Shown one piece after another: positions 11,731 through 21,907 of a DNA stretch of 64,000 nucleotides. The notes under the pieces were generated by a model that was given only the letters and a program-made list of their open reading frames with translations, had not been told where the DNA came from and did no database searches. The position numbers were made by a program, and so were the translations under genes. Where the stretch lies: assembly GCA_029990175.1 (NCBI GenBank), contig JARKIP010000010.1:42092001-42156000 (forward strand), in the 5' to 3' direction. Positions within the stretch are counted from its first letter, which is position 1. Each line of letters opens with the position of its first letter. Source of the stretch: Petunia secreta (lineage: Eukaryota > Streptophyta > Magnoliopsida > Solanales > Solanaceae).

Positions 11731-11779
11731 CTATTTTCATAGATTTTCTACAAGGTTATCCTAATGAATGTAAGCGAGT

Positions 11780-12037
11780 AGGAATTTGAAGTAATCTAAC
11801 CTTGAATCTTTGTTTCATTGGAGGAATATGTAAAAGTTGTAGGTTTTTAGGGTTTAGAGATTGTTTGAATGGAGAAAAGGAAAGGGAGGATAGTGTGGGT
11901 CTTTTTATTAGTTGTGAGGGGTATTTTCATTTGGAATAAGTTTCATTAAACTAATGGAGGGCAGTTTTGCTAAACCATTGTTATTGAGGGTATTTGGCAA
12001 ACCATTGCTTCCCGTGTCATATTTTTGCAATTCAGCC
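11780..12037. repeat. MULE-1 right terminal inverted repeat
   Basis: Inverted partner of 6711-6975. Read from the right end inward it gives ggctgaattgcaaaaatatg, then acacgggaagcaatggtttg. Confidence 0.75.
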
Positions 12038-12129
12038 GGCAAAATAGGGCGCAAAAACTTGCAGCCCATTGTATCCAATTAGCTGTGACTCGGTCTAAGA
12101 TGAATTTACGAAAAACACCTCGAACGCTC

Positions 12130-12274
12130 AGAGAAAACTTTTCCATTTTGACAAGAGTCTTCTTCATGTCTCTTTGAATCACCCGTAGATAATTTTTCGG
12201 TAACATAAGTATCTTGCACCTTCAAACAGAGTAACCTAAGAATGTTCTCCATTTTTATCGAGCACGTCAAATTT
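12130..12274 (-). pseudogene. RPA1-like gene remnant, downstream exon
   Basis: Reading the minus strand from 12274, the frame gives KFDVLDKNGEHS, a stop, then VTLFEGARYL, which resembles the OB-fold strand pattern following the zinc ribbon in plant RPA1-like proteins (R-Y-K--V-D--G---F-LFE-A---). Several in-frame stops show decay. It lies about 100 bp downstream, in gene direction, of the zinc-ribbon exon at 12374-12485. Remaining parts are cut off by MULE-1 at 12037. Confidence 0.5.
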
Positions 12275-12373
12275 CAGAATATATATACAAAATCGTATAC
12301 AATTAAAGTATTAACTCATTTATTGGTACATGAATATATAGGAAAACGACTAAAATTATTATATTTGTATTAC

Positions 12374-12485
12374 CTTTCCTCTAAAACAACGGTGCCAGAG
12401 TAGGGACATGTTGCAATATTATTTGAAAATTCCACTTTCTTGTAGCATTTTTTGCAGGATGAATACCATGTGTCGTCTTGATTCA
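12374..12485 (-). pseudogene. RPA1-like gene remnant, zinc-ribbon exon (part 2)
   Basis: The minus strand encodes NQDDTWYSSCKKCYKKVEF followed by ATCPYSG and VVLEER, then a donor GTAATAC at 12373. This matches the zinc ribbon of the C-terminal domain of replication protein A large subunit (PF08646: W-Y--C--C-KKV ... C--C), except that the fourth cysteine is serine here. The first part of the same exon lies 15 kb away at 27907-27955 because MULE-2 inserted inside it. RPA-like genes are often multicopy in plants and also ride in Helitrons, so the origin (host gene or Helitron) is open. Confidence 0.65.
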
Positions 12486-12560
12486 GGCCGAAGTGCCAAA
12501 AGGCCAGTTTTGCCACTGATCTTAGGGTAAAGGCCACTAAAACCAAAACATTTACTTTGT
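12486..12560. repeat. MULE-2 left terminal inverted repeat
   Basis: It starts ggccgaagtgcc and matches the right end over about 50 bp with substitutions and small gaps; the best block is 12495-12537 against the reverse complement of about 27850-27895. Confidence 0.6.
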
Positions 12561-12699
12561 GGCCACTTAAATTACACCCACCATACTGCTGAATTCTCTT
12601 CATTCAATTTTCTTCACCAATCTCACTTTTCAATTTTCTTCACAAGTTTCGCTTAAAAATTGTAAGTATTCTATGTGTCAATTTTACGTTATGCTGCTT

Positions 12700-13800
12700 T
12701 AAGACTGAATTTGAACTAAGTTCAATCCATGTGAACTGAATTTAGTAGTTCTAATACCTCGATGTGCCGTTGATGGCTGAACTTCAGTATCGCCATTGTC
12801 GTGTTAAGTATCAGCACACTAGTGCTGAAGTTTGAACTAAAATTCAGTTCATTATGACTGAACTTCAGTGTTAAGTATTCTACATTTAAATTTTACGTTA
12901 TGCTGCATTAGGACTGAATTTGAACTAAGTTCAATCCATATGAACTGAATTTCAGAGAAATTAGTTTAAAATTTAGTAGTTTTAATACCTCGATGTGCCT
13001 TTGATGACTGAACATCAGTATCGCCATTGTCGTGTTAAGTATCAACACACTAACACTGAAGTTTAAACTAAAATGCAGTTCATTATGACTGAACTTCAGT
13101 GTTAAGTATTCTACGTTTAAATTTTATGTTATGCTGTATTAAGACTGAATTTGAACCAAGTTCAATCCGTGTGAACTGAATTTCAGAGAAATTAGTTTAA
13201 AATTTAGTAGTTTTAATACATCGATCTGCCGTTGATGACTGAACTTCAGTATCGCCATTGTCGTGTTAAGTATCAGCACACTAGCACTGAAGTTTGAACT
13301 AAAATTCAGTTCATTATGACTGAATTTCAGTGCTTAAGGGCTGAAAGTTCATTTATAAACTGCAAAAAGCAAGCTCAGGACTTGGCGATTACTTATTGCC
13401 ATTGCCGTGTTAAGTATCAACACACTAGCACTGAAGTTTGAACTAAAATTCAGTTCATTATGACTGAATTTCAGCGCTTAAGGGCTGAAAGTTCATTTAT
13501 AAACTGAAAAAAGCAAGCTCAGGACTTGGCGATTACTTATTGTCATTGTCGTGTTAAGTATCAACACACTAGCACTGAAGTTTGAACTAAAATTCAGTTC
13601 ATTATGATTGAACTTCAGTGCTTAAGGGCTGAAAGTTCATTTATAAACTGAAAAAAGCAACCTCAGGACTTGGCGATTACTTATTGTCATTGTCGTGTTA
13701 AGTATCAGCACACTAGCACTGAAGTTTGAACTAAAATTCAGTTCATTTTAAGACTAAACTTCATTAGTTCAATCCTTATGGATAGAACTTAAGTCCACAT
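12700..13800. repeat. Compound tandem repeat, 231-bp then 144-bp period
   Basis: The marker gtcgtgttaagtatca recurs at 12798, 13029 and 13260 (period exactly 231), then with one or two base changes at 13404, 13548 and 13692 (period exactly 144). The shorter unit replaces part of the longer one with a 'gggctgaaagttcatttata' segment. Each unit contains several copies of palindromic CTGAACTTCAG. The array lies between the left TIR and the transposase start, so it is a long leader or promoter region. Confidence 0.9.
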
Positions 13801-14156
13801 GAAGTGAGCTTCAATCCACATGGGGTGGAGCTTTCAATGGTCTTATGGATAGAACTTACTCCAATCCTTATGCATAGAACTTAAGTCCATATGGACTGAA
13901 CTTCAAATCCATAGGGGGGAGCTTTCAAACAGCCTTACAGATAGAAGTTCAACACCATATAGATAGGACTTGATTCAATCCTTATGGATAGAACTTATGT
14001 CCATTAAGACTGAACTTCAGTGCTTAAGGACTGAAAGTTCATTTTATAAACTGAAAGAAGCAACCTCAAGACTTTGTGATTACTTATTGCCATTGTTATT
14101 AAGACTGAACTTCACACTAACACAATTCTTTCTCTGCTTTACTTATTCAATGCAGA

Positions 14157-16980
14157 ATGGCTACAGTTTGTTTGGTTATTGCTTTCAATGGGAATTGGAC
14201 AAAAGATAACAAGTACTTGGATCATGAAACAAAACTTCTACTTGTTAATGAAATAATCGAATTCAGAACTTTCATGCACAAGATTTATGAAGCAACACAT
14301 TTCACTGGCGCTGTGAATATATGGTTTGATATTAGAATGGCTTCGAGCATATGAATGCTTGTAACTACAGAAGAAGAACTCAGGACATGCATGCACTTGT
14401 TGAAGAATGATTCGACTTTCAAGAATAGCCGTTTCTTAATTGACAAGCTAGAGAATCAAACTCCTCGTACAGAAGTTTCACCCCAGGAGGGGACCCTGAT
14501 AATACAGATCGACTGCATTCAAGCAATTGAAAATAATCATACTCCATGCACAGAGCTTCCACAACAAGAGGGGGGCTTGATAATGCAGATCGACTCCAAC
14601 CTAGCAATTGAAACACCTGGCATTGCTGAGACACTGCAACCAAATAATACTCAATTTCAGTCACCAGCGCCAACAGTTTAATGCCCTAGTAGCACACCAG
14701 CTGCCAAGAGCAAACAGAAATGGTCCAGGGTAAAACAGAAACAATCTCCAGCGATGATATTAACAGGAGATGTATTATCGAAAGATGTAGCAGAATACTC
14801 AATATTTGACAACAAGGAAACCATGATGGAGTATTTTGTCAAGATGGAAATCAAGGAGCATTTTGAGTTCAAGGTTATCAGATCAAATAGAATGAGATAT
14901 GAACTGAAATGCATCGATCCAAATTGTGATTGGAACATTCGAGCAAGAAGGATAAAAGATTCCTCACAGTTTAAGGTAATTAAGTTTCAGAATACACATA
15001 AATGCTCCGTTGACGTTAAGAAGGCTGATAAAAAATATGCCACGTCAATATTGATAAGTGAATAGTTTCTTGAAAATATCCGAAACAACAGAACAGAAGT
15101 TAGACCAACATTTATTGTAAACGAAATGAGAAGGATATACGGGGTTGAAATACGATATCACAAGGCATGGCGTTCAATTCAAGCAGCAAACACATTAATT
15201 AGGGGACGGCCTGATGAGCACGGCCTGATGAGCATTATCATCTCCTCCCTTCATACTTGCATGTGCTGAAAGAGAGTAATCTAGGCGCTCACACAAATCT
15301 AAAGATAGATAGTCTTAATCGGTAAACATTTCTCAAAAGAGAGTTCGATTGCTATACGAAAATTCAAAACTTTCTAAGAATTAAATTTGTCCTATTTTAA
15401 AATATTTCAGGTTTATGTATATGTTTGTTGCTTTCAAGCCATCAATAGACGGTTGGAGGTATTGTCGGCCAGTGATAGCAGTAGACGCAATATTTCTGAA
15501 GGCGAAATATCTAGGTGTTCTCATCATTGCTGTAGCAAAAGATGCAAATAATCAAATCTTCCCTCTAGCTTATGGGATTGCAGACTCTGAAAATAATGAA
15601 GCTTACACTTGGTTCTTCACTGAGCTGCGAAGGATAATAGGTACTCATCCTGAACTGGTGTTTCTATCAGACAGAAACAAATCAATCGCGCATAGAATTG
15701 CACAAGTTTATCCTGATAGCCACCATGGTATATGCATCCACCACTTTGAAAAGAATCTAAACCAAAAGAACGTGAGAACTACAGTGATAAGTCTGTTTCA
15801 AACTGCTGCAAGAGCTTATAAGCGTGAAGACTTTCATTATTTCATGTCCCAATTAGAGGGAATGGATAGAAACACGTTCAACTACATAATGGAAGAACCA
15901 CCTGAAAGATGGGCTAGATCTTACTCACCGAGGCGACGATATGATATGCTTACAACAAATATGGTTGAGTCGATGAATTCTGCATTACTTGAAGCAAGAG
16001 AGTTGCCCATCTTAAGCCTTTTGGATTTAATCATTGTTAAGAAGCAGAAATGGTTTTGTAAAAGAAGAACTACTGCTCAAGAGACTTTTCATAACTTATC
16101 AAGGTGGGCAGAAGATGAAATGGAAAAGAAGATTCAACTGGCCTTCACAATAAATGTAAGTATACAACACTAGACTCGCGCCAAATATGCAATCCTAATA
16201 ATGTCTAAAAATACAGATAAAGATGGGTGAAGATCAGTCCACGTAGACTGAAAATTAAGGACTGTGGATAGAACTTCAGTAAAAAAGGGGAGAGGGGGTT
16301 CAACCTTTTGAGGATAGAACTTCTGTACATAAGGCACTGGGGGTGGAGTTCAATACTTGTTGATACAACTTCAGTCCATAACAGCAAGGAAGTTCAAGTA
16401 CGGAGAGTACAATCCTTGTGGGATTGAACTCCAGTCAATATGATTTGAACTTCAATCAATCCATTAGAATTGTACTCATGAACTCTTGCTCTGACTTAGT
16501 AATAGCCGATTTTAAATACCATCTGTACTGACTCACAAAAGTTATTATTTTTCATTTCAAATAGGTATTCCCCACAGGTACAACAACATTCAATGTGCAA
16601 GATGAAGGAAAAAGCTTCAACGTCGACTTAAAGAAGAGGACCTGTGACTGTCTTCAATTCCAGACTGATGAACTCCCATGTGTACATGCAATTGCATGCG
16701 TTGAGAAAAGACGCCTGCTGAAATCTAAGTTCTGCTCAAAATGGTATTCACGAGAGTTTTGGTTCAACCCATATCAAGGTGAGGTGAATATGATAGGGCA
16801 CAAAAGCTCTTGGACTGTACCAGATACCGTGAAAAGCAGAGGATAGAAACTCCTAATGTCAAAATACAATGAGGAAGAAGGAAAACAAAGAGATACATCT
16901 CGATTGCTGAGGCTGTACGAGTCAAATCAAGCAAATGAAGTCGATGCAAAATCAGAGTACATGATAGAACCTCATGCACA
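14157..16980 (+). pseudogene. MULE transposase (MULE-2), disrupted
   Basis: Three exons fit: 14157-15321 (donor gtaaac), 15411-16155 (acceptor tttcag, donor gtaagt) and 16565 onward (acceptor aatag). Domains in order: PB1-like N-terminus; MuDR DNA-binding domain (about 14754-15060); MULE DDE domain (15415-16100) with D in VIAVDA, D in VFLSDR and E in NMVESMNS; SWIM zinc finger (16650-16700, CDC...C-H). Breaks seen: TGA at 14352, TAA at 14679, TAG at 15063, a 14-bp tandem duplication at 15207-15234 that shifts the frame, and a frameshift near 16840 before the C-terminal tail. An acceptor-like gcag directly precedes the start codon. Not functional as it stands. Confidence 0.85.
16200..16470. 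repeat. MULE-2 motif array in transposase intron 2
   Basis: The intron between exons 2 and 3 is filled with 'gaacttcagt'/'agttca' variants of the MULE-2 motif (core TTCAGTCCAT), for example 16265-16275, 16370-16380 and 16425-16440. Confidence 0.65.
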
Positions 16981-17119
16981 AATACTCCAGTAGTCCGACC
17001 CTATTCAAGGATATATAGGTACTGCTACTTCCTTCACTATCCATAAACTTTTTTTTACTAAATATTTCCCTCCTACTAATTTGATTTTCTAACTTCTTTT
17101 TGTTTCATGAAACTGCTTG

Positions 17120-17200
17120 GCTGTGAATGATGGTGCAGAAATACATGAAGATATTCAAATTACTGATAGTTTCTTATCCAACATTCAAGATAATGAAGGT
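17120..17200 (+). other. Possible small 3' exon of the transposase
   Basis: A short open block after gatggtgcag and before gtattc (about 17140-17199) encodes an acidic peptide in phase with splice-like signals. It could be a C-terminal exon of the transposase; support is weak. Confidence 0.25.
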
Positions 17201-17319
17201 ATTCAAACTCTGATTGCATTGCAGTTTATTTTTTTATCTGTTTGTATGTTATTTCATGTTCTTTAACAATTTTTAATAAGTTTGATACTAGTATTTGAAT
17301 TTGAAGCACTTTCAATCCA

Positions 17320-18000
17320 TATAAGACTGAATTTGTAGGTACTTATGGAGTGTACTTTAGCCTTTCAATATGAAATACTTCAATCCTTACGGTTCCTGAA
17401 TTTACATTTTTAAATTGAACTTCAGTACTTATGGAGCAACGTGCTGCCTTTAGCTTCTGTCCTCAGGGATAGAAGTTAAACTTAAAATTCTATCGTCGAG
17501 GATAAAAATTAATACTGGGATATAGGAACTTCAGACCATGATGATAGATGTTCAGTCAATGAGGGTAAAAATAAGTTCAATCCATGTGGGTAGAACTACT
17601 AACAACTTCAGTCCACTAACACACAAAAAAAAAAAAAAAAAAAAAAACAGAGTTGATAAAAAAGAAGTTCAATCCATGTAGATAAAAAAAGTTCAGTCCA
17701 TGAGATGAGGATAGAAATTCAGTCAATGGACGTAAAAGAAGTTCAATCCATGTGGGGGTAGAACTTCAGTCCATGTGGTTTGAACTTCAACACTTGGAGA
17801 CAGAAGTTTATTCCTAGTGGATAGAAAGCTCAAACTATATTCTACACACCAAAATACAGAAGTTTGAGCTTCCATCCTTGTGAGTAGAAGTTTGATCTCA
17901 TGAATTAAAAACATCCAACCTTAAAAAGACAGAAGTTCAATCAATACTTAGAGACAAAAGTTCAAACTCATTGTTGCAGCATTTGTGAACTTGAAAATAA
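17320..18000. repeat. MULE-2 motif array
   Basis: More than fifteen variants of 'agttcaatccatg' / 'gaacttcagtccatg' lie in both orientations between the transposase and the first B3-like gene, interrupted by a poly-A run at 17627-17647. Confidence 0.75.
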
Positions 18001-18067
18001 AAAATTCTGAAAAACTCACAATTTATTACCAACAAAACACAAGAGACAACACATAGATATTATCTTA

Positions 18068-18515
18068 TCAGGCATCTTCAACATCAGACCCACTACTAGA
18101 ACTGGAACTTAAAGGTTCTGCAATATCCTGCCAAATAGTAGCACTTAAAACCACACGATCTGAGGATTCAACAACTCCAAAAAGTATCCTAGTTCCTACT
18201 CCAAGATTATTACTACGGACAAACTCCATCCATCCATTAGAGAACCACCTTTCTCTTCCCAGTTTTAGGTAGTTCATCCAGAAATGAGTACCATGGCAAA
18301 TTACAGTTGCTGGAATATTATGTCTGGGAAGCATAATTGCCAACAATGCTGGCAAAACCTTTGCAACAAAAAAAAAAAAAAAAAGAACAACGTTATTTTA
18401 TAAATTACAAATAACAAATTAATACTTTTGAAAGACAAAAATGGTATGAATAACTTACAAACTGATCTGATTCAGTATCCAATTCAGTCAACACTGCATC
18501 AATGAGTGCTGCCAT
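18068..18515 (-). CDS. Small B3-like DNA-binding-domain protein carried by MULE-2
   Basis: Two exons on the minus strand: 18515-18459 (ATG, 19 codons, donor GTAAGT) and 18358-18068 (acceptor GCAAAG), joined in phase 0 to give 115 residues and ending in TGA. The body reads like a B3 fold: LPALLAIMLPRHNIP (first strand and helix), THFWMNYLK, RWFSNGWMEFVRSNNLGVG (the GW--F---N-L--G helix-turn typical of B3) and TRILFGVVE. It ends with a serine/acid-rich tail. B3 domains bind DNA in plant transcription factors such as ARF, ABI3 and REM. The gene is open with intact splice signals although its neighbours are broken. It is divergent from the B3-like gene at 19436, sharing a 0.9-kb motif-rich spacer. 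The family call is by eye. Confidence 0.65.
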
Positions 18516-19435
18516 CTTAGAAATAGAAATTATTTGGTTGTTCTCTTCAATAATAGTGAGGTCTATTTTTATTGCTTTAATTATAGAAAAGACATTCTAT
18601 ATTTTTGTGTGTTGTCATTTTACTGTTGGATAAAGCTAAAGATTCTTTCTTCTTTTGTTTTGTAGTCTATCCCAACACAACTGACAGAATACATGACCCC
18701 AGTAGGATTTAACTACACAAGTCACAGAATACATGACCCCAGTAGGATTTAACAACTGCACTGCAATTTCCGTCCATGAAGGGTAGTGAAGTTCAGTCAA
18801 TGAGGGGAGTGAAATTCAGTCAAAAACAGCAATTAATAAAAAAACTACATAATCCTAGTAGGATTAATCAACTGCACTGCATTTTCAGTCCATGAGGGGT
18901 AGCAAAGTTCAGTCCATTAGTGGGTACTGAAGTTCAGTCAATGAGGGAAGTGAAGTTCAGTCAAAAACTGCAATTAATAAAAAAAAAAAAACTACATAAC
19001 CTTCAGTAGGATTTAACAAACTGCACTGCAATTTAAGTCCATGAGGGGTAGTGAAGTTCAGTCCATGTGTAGGTAGTGAAGTTCAGTCAATGAGGGTACT
19101 GAAGTTCAGGTAAAAAACTGAAATTAATAACCATAACTGTATAGAAATTGTAAGACCATAAAAAACATAACTGTACAGAAACTGTAAGACCATAGGAAAC
19201 ATAACTGTATAGAAACTGTAACAACATAGAAAACATAACTTGTTTGACTACATTTAATGACTATAGAAAGCATAACTGTACAGAAACTGTAAGACCATCC
19301 ACTTGGTAGTTACTGATTTTTTAACTATAAAGACCCCCCTTTGCAGTTAAAGGAAACTACAAAGTTTATTGACGCTTCATCTGATATATACTACATAGTT
19401 TTTTTTTTTTTTTTTTTTTTTTCAGAAAACATAAT
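18516..19435. promoter_or_regulatory. Bidirectional spacer with three tandem repeat types
   Basis: The spacer between the two divergent B3-like genes holds a 43-bp duplication (acatgaccccagtaggattt at about 18690 and 18730), a unit of about 116-149 bp starting at 18754, 18870 and 19019 that contains 'gaagttcagtc-atgagg', and a 34-bp unit (aactgta-agaaactgta) at 19135, 19169, 19203, 19237 and again at 19274. A poly-T tract (19400-19422) ends in ttcag just before the plus-strand start codon. It probably contains both promoters; no clear TATA was found. Confidence 0.6.
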
Positions 19436-19977
19436 ATGGCAGATGAAGACAATCGTATGGAGGAACTAGGCAGTTTCGACAAGAAAATAACATCGTCTTA
19501 CTTTTATAGAGATGATTTTGTATATTAAAAGAAATGACCAAAGTATTTTTTATATTTTTCATTTAATTTTTTAGTATTTTGTTATTTTGTTTATTAACTG
19601 TGAAATTTTATTGCTTTTAGATCTTTCCAGACAGTTGGAAGCAGAGGCTGCCAAGTATAAATGGACTGGCATGCATAATTTGTGATGTTGGAGATGATGA
19701 TGTACATTTGATGAACTTCACAGTTGGGAAACACGCAAGGTTGTGTAACGGTTAGAAGGATATGATTATTAAGAAAGGCTTCAGGATAGGTGATACGCTT
19801 CGTTTTGATCACCTATGGCACGAGATGATCGACGGTGTTCCATCTGTTGTTTTTGGTGTTTCTCTCATAAACAATCAGGCTGGTGAAGGAGCTGCTGATG
19901 ATGATTTAAGTAGTGATGATGATGATGGTGGTGGTGGTGGTGGAGCATCAGCAGACAATCCAATTTTAATTAAATAA
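19436..19977 (+). pseudogene. Second small B3-like gene of MULE-2, one nonsense codon
   Basis: Exon 1 is 19436-19519 (ATG, 28 codons, donor GTATAT) and exon 2 is 19621-19977 (acceptor CTTTTAG), phase 0, 145 residues. The product follows the B3 pattern: FIFPDSWKQRLP, a core strand pair with FTVGKHARLCNG, then KDMIIKKGFRIGDTLRF and a final strand FGVSLI. It ends in an acidic, glycine-rich tail. The single defect is TAG at 19753-19755, exactly where the other B3-like gene has the tryptophan of NGW, so TGG probably became TAG. Gene structure (short first exon, phase-0 intron, B3 body, acidic tail) parallels the minus-strand gene, suggesting an old duplication. Confidence 0.6.
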
Positions 19978-20098
19978 ATTGTAGTAGTTGTTTGTCGTTT
20001 TAATTTAAGCAGTACTATTTGTTTTCTTATTATAATGTCTATGTTTATATATGAACTTTAATCTAATTGTGTTTTATATATTTGCATCTCTCATTAAT

Positions 20099-20465
20099 AA
20101 CTGAAATAACTGAAGGAGAAGCACTGTGTTTAAGTAAACACAGAACTTCAATCATCATGGACAGAACTTCTATCATCATGGACTGAATTTCTGTCCATGA
20201 GGATTGAAGTTCTAGCCACTTGCAAACTGAAATAACTGAAGTAGAAGCTCTGTGTTTAAGTAAACACAGAACTTCAATCATCACGGACAGAACTTCTATC
20301 ATCATGGACTGAACTTCTGTCCATGAGGATTGAAGTTCTAGCCACTTGCAAACTGAAAATAACTGAAGCAAAAGTTATGTCTTTAAGTAAACACAAATCA
20401 TGATGGACAGAACTTCTATCATCATGGACTAAAGTTCAGTCCATGAAGGATTGAAGTTCTAGACA
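20099..20465. repeat. Tandem repeat of about 125 bp with hairpin motifs (MULE-2)
   Basis: Three units start at 20099, 20224 and 20351. Each carries catcatggactga followed by tctgtccatgag, so each can form a hairpin of the type TCATGGAC-loop-GTCCATGA built from the MULE-2 motif. Confidence 0.85.
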
Positions 20466-20625
20466 CTTGCATTTGATTCTCTGCTTTGACAGAATTAAAA
20501 AAAGACTATACTTGGAATATATGTAAATGTAAAAAATTAACAATATACATGAATAACTGCTGTTACATATATAGTCCCAGAACTCATAAAAAACTCTACA
20601 CCATAGGAACTTCATACATATTCAG

Positions 20626-20893
20626 TTATGGAGATGGCGGTGGAAGAGCAGAAAGATCAAAACGAACATGTGTTGCTGTAGCTTCAATAGCCTGGGTGAT
20701 AATTTGCACTTGTCGCCTTTGGATCCTGTATTGCATTCTCATGGTCCTGCATCTGACGCCTTAGGACTGCAATCTCCCATTGTATATTATTTGGAATCCC
20801 TCCTGGTACTGGGGCAAATCCTGGTGGTGATGGTGGTGCACCTGATTGTTCTACTTGTGGTGGTTGATTCACAGTACTTCAGACATTCTTGCA
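20626..20893 (-). pseudogene. Possible last exon of an unidentified MULE-2 gene
   Basis: After the acceptor aacttcaag the minus strand encodes a proline-rich stretch (NQPPQVEQSGAPPSPPGF), then a glutamine/arginine-rich helix (WEIAVLRRQMQDHENAIQ). A one-base frame change leads to RRQVQIITQAIEATATHV and a terminal SALPPPSP before TAA at 20626-20628. One stop precedes the proline-rich part. No upstream exon was found before the Ulp1 gene's end at 21908. It may be a separate small gene or an alternative 3' exon of the DUF1985-Ulp1 gene. Confidence 0.35.
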
Positions 20894-21129
20894 CTTGAAG
20901 TTTAGAAATCTCAAAATAGATAATCCCAAATAATAAGATGACAAGAATTAACAATCAGTTATGTATTTATAGAAAAAAATCAATAAAATTGTAACAGTTG
21001 CAACTTATAGTTCAAAAGGAATAATAAAATACTAACAGTTGCAACTTATAGTTCAAAAGGCACAATAACATTGTAAAAGTTGCAACTTATAGTTCAAAAG
21101 TCACCAATCTATAACAGGTATAATACATA

Positions 21130-21760
21130 TTGAACAGTCACAATGAGGATAATGAAGTTCAATCCATATGGTGATAGAAGTTCAGTGCATCCATGAGGAT
21201 AAAACTTCTGTCCCTAAGGATAAAACTTCAGTCCATCCAAGTTGATGGAAGTTGAGGGCATATAAATTGAAGTCCATTCCATGTGGGGTAGAAATTCAGT
21301 CCATGTGGTTTGAACTTCCATCCTTGGAGACAGAAGTTCATTCCCCCCCTAGTGGACTGAACGCACACACACACACACATACACATACACACACACACAG
21401 AGTTGATATAAAACTTCTGTCCATAAGGATAAAACTTCAGTCCATCCAGTAGATGGAAGTTGAGGGCATATAAATTGAAGTCCAATCAATGTGGGGTAGA
21501 AATTCAGTCCATGTGGTTTGAACTTCAATCCTTGGAGACAGACATTCATCCCTAGTGGACTGAACACACACACACAGACACACAGACAGAGTTGATAAAA
21601 AGAAGTCCAATCCATACGGGGTAGAAGTTCAGTCCTTGTGGTTTGAACTTCTATCCTTGGAGACAGACATTCATCCCTAGTGGACTGAACACACACACAC
21701 ACACACACGGGGATAAAAAAAGGTTTACTCCATGAGAATAGAACTTAAGTCCTTAACAGT
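21130..21760. repeat. MULE-2 motif array with (CA)n tracts
   Basis: Repeated modules combine 'gaagttcagtccatg'-type motifs, 'cttggagacagaagttcattc', 'agtggactgaac' and a (CA)n microsatellite followed by 'gagttgat'. Modules recur near 21401 and 21590, and the same order is found at 26750-27240. Confidence 0.8.
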
Positions 21761-21907
21761 AAAAAAAATCACTGCAATAAAATGGCATTTACATAAATCC
21801 GTGCATAATAATTTGTTCATCTGTACATAATATCTGTTTCACCATATATTACCAAAAAACTTTACAAAAAATACTACTAGGAATTCTGAAGATAAAAATA
21901 AAAATAT

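Larger units (their letters stand above)
6701..12037. mobile_element. MULE-1: 5.3-kb non-autonomous Mutator-like element with motif arrays and a central palindrome
   Basis: Sequence at 6711-6975 and the reverse complement of about 11780-12037 match along ~260 bp (ggctga-tttgcaa-aatatgacacgggaagcaatggtttgcc...), which are long MULE-type TIRs. Flanking 9-mers gacaaaata (6692-6700) and ggcaaaata (12038-12046) differ at one base and are the best TSD candidate; they leave about 10 unmatched bases at the left end. Inside are four blocks of a repeated motif, a decayed N-terminal transposase piece (7974-8290) and a long inverted repeat centred at 10246/10247. No catalytic transposase domain is present, so it is non-autonomous. 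Confidence 0.75.

Noticed and set aside
11970..12206. Minus-strand open frame across the MULE-1 right end
   Set aside because: It crosses the TIR boundary at 12037; the meaningful RPA-like frame on this strand is a different one.
21361..21410. (CA)n tract read as a coding VCVCVC segment
   Set aside because: Microsatellite inside a repeat module; the open frame on the minus strand is fortuitous.
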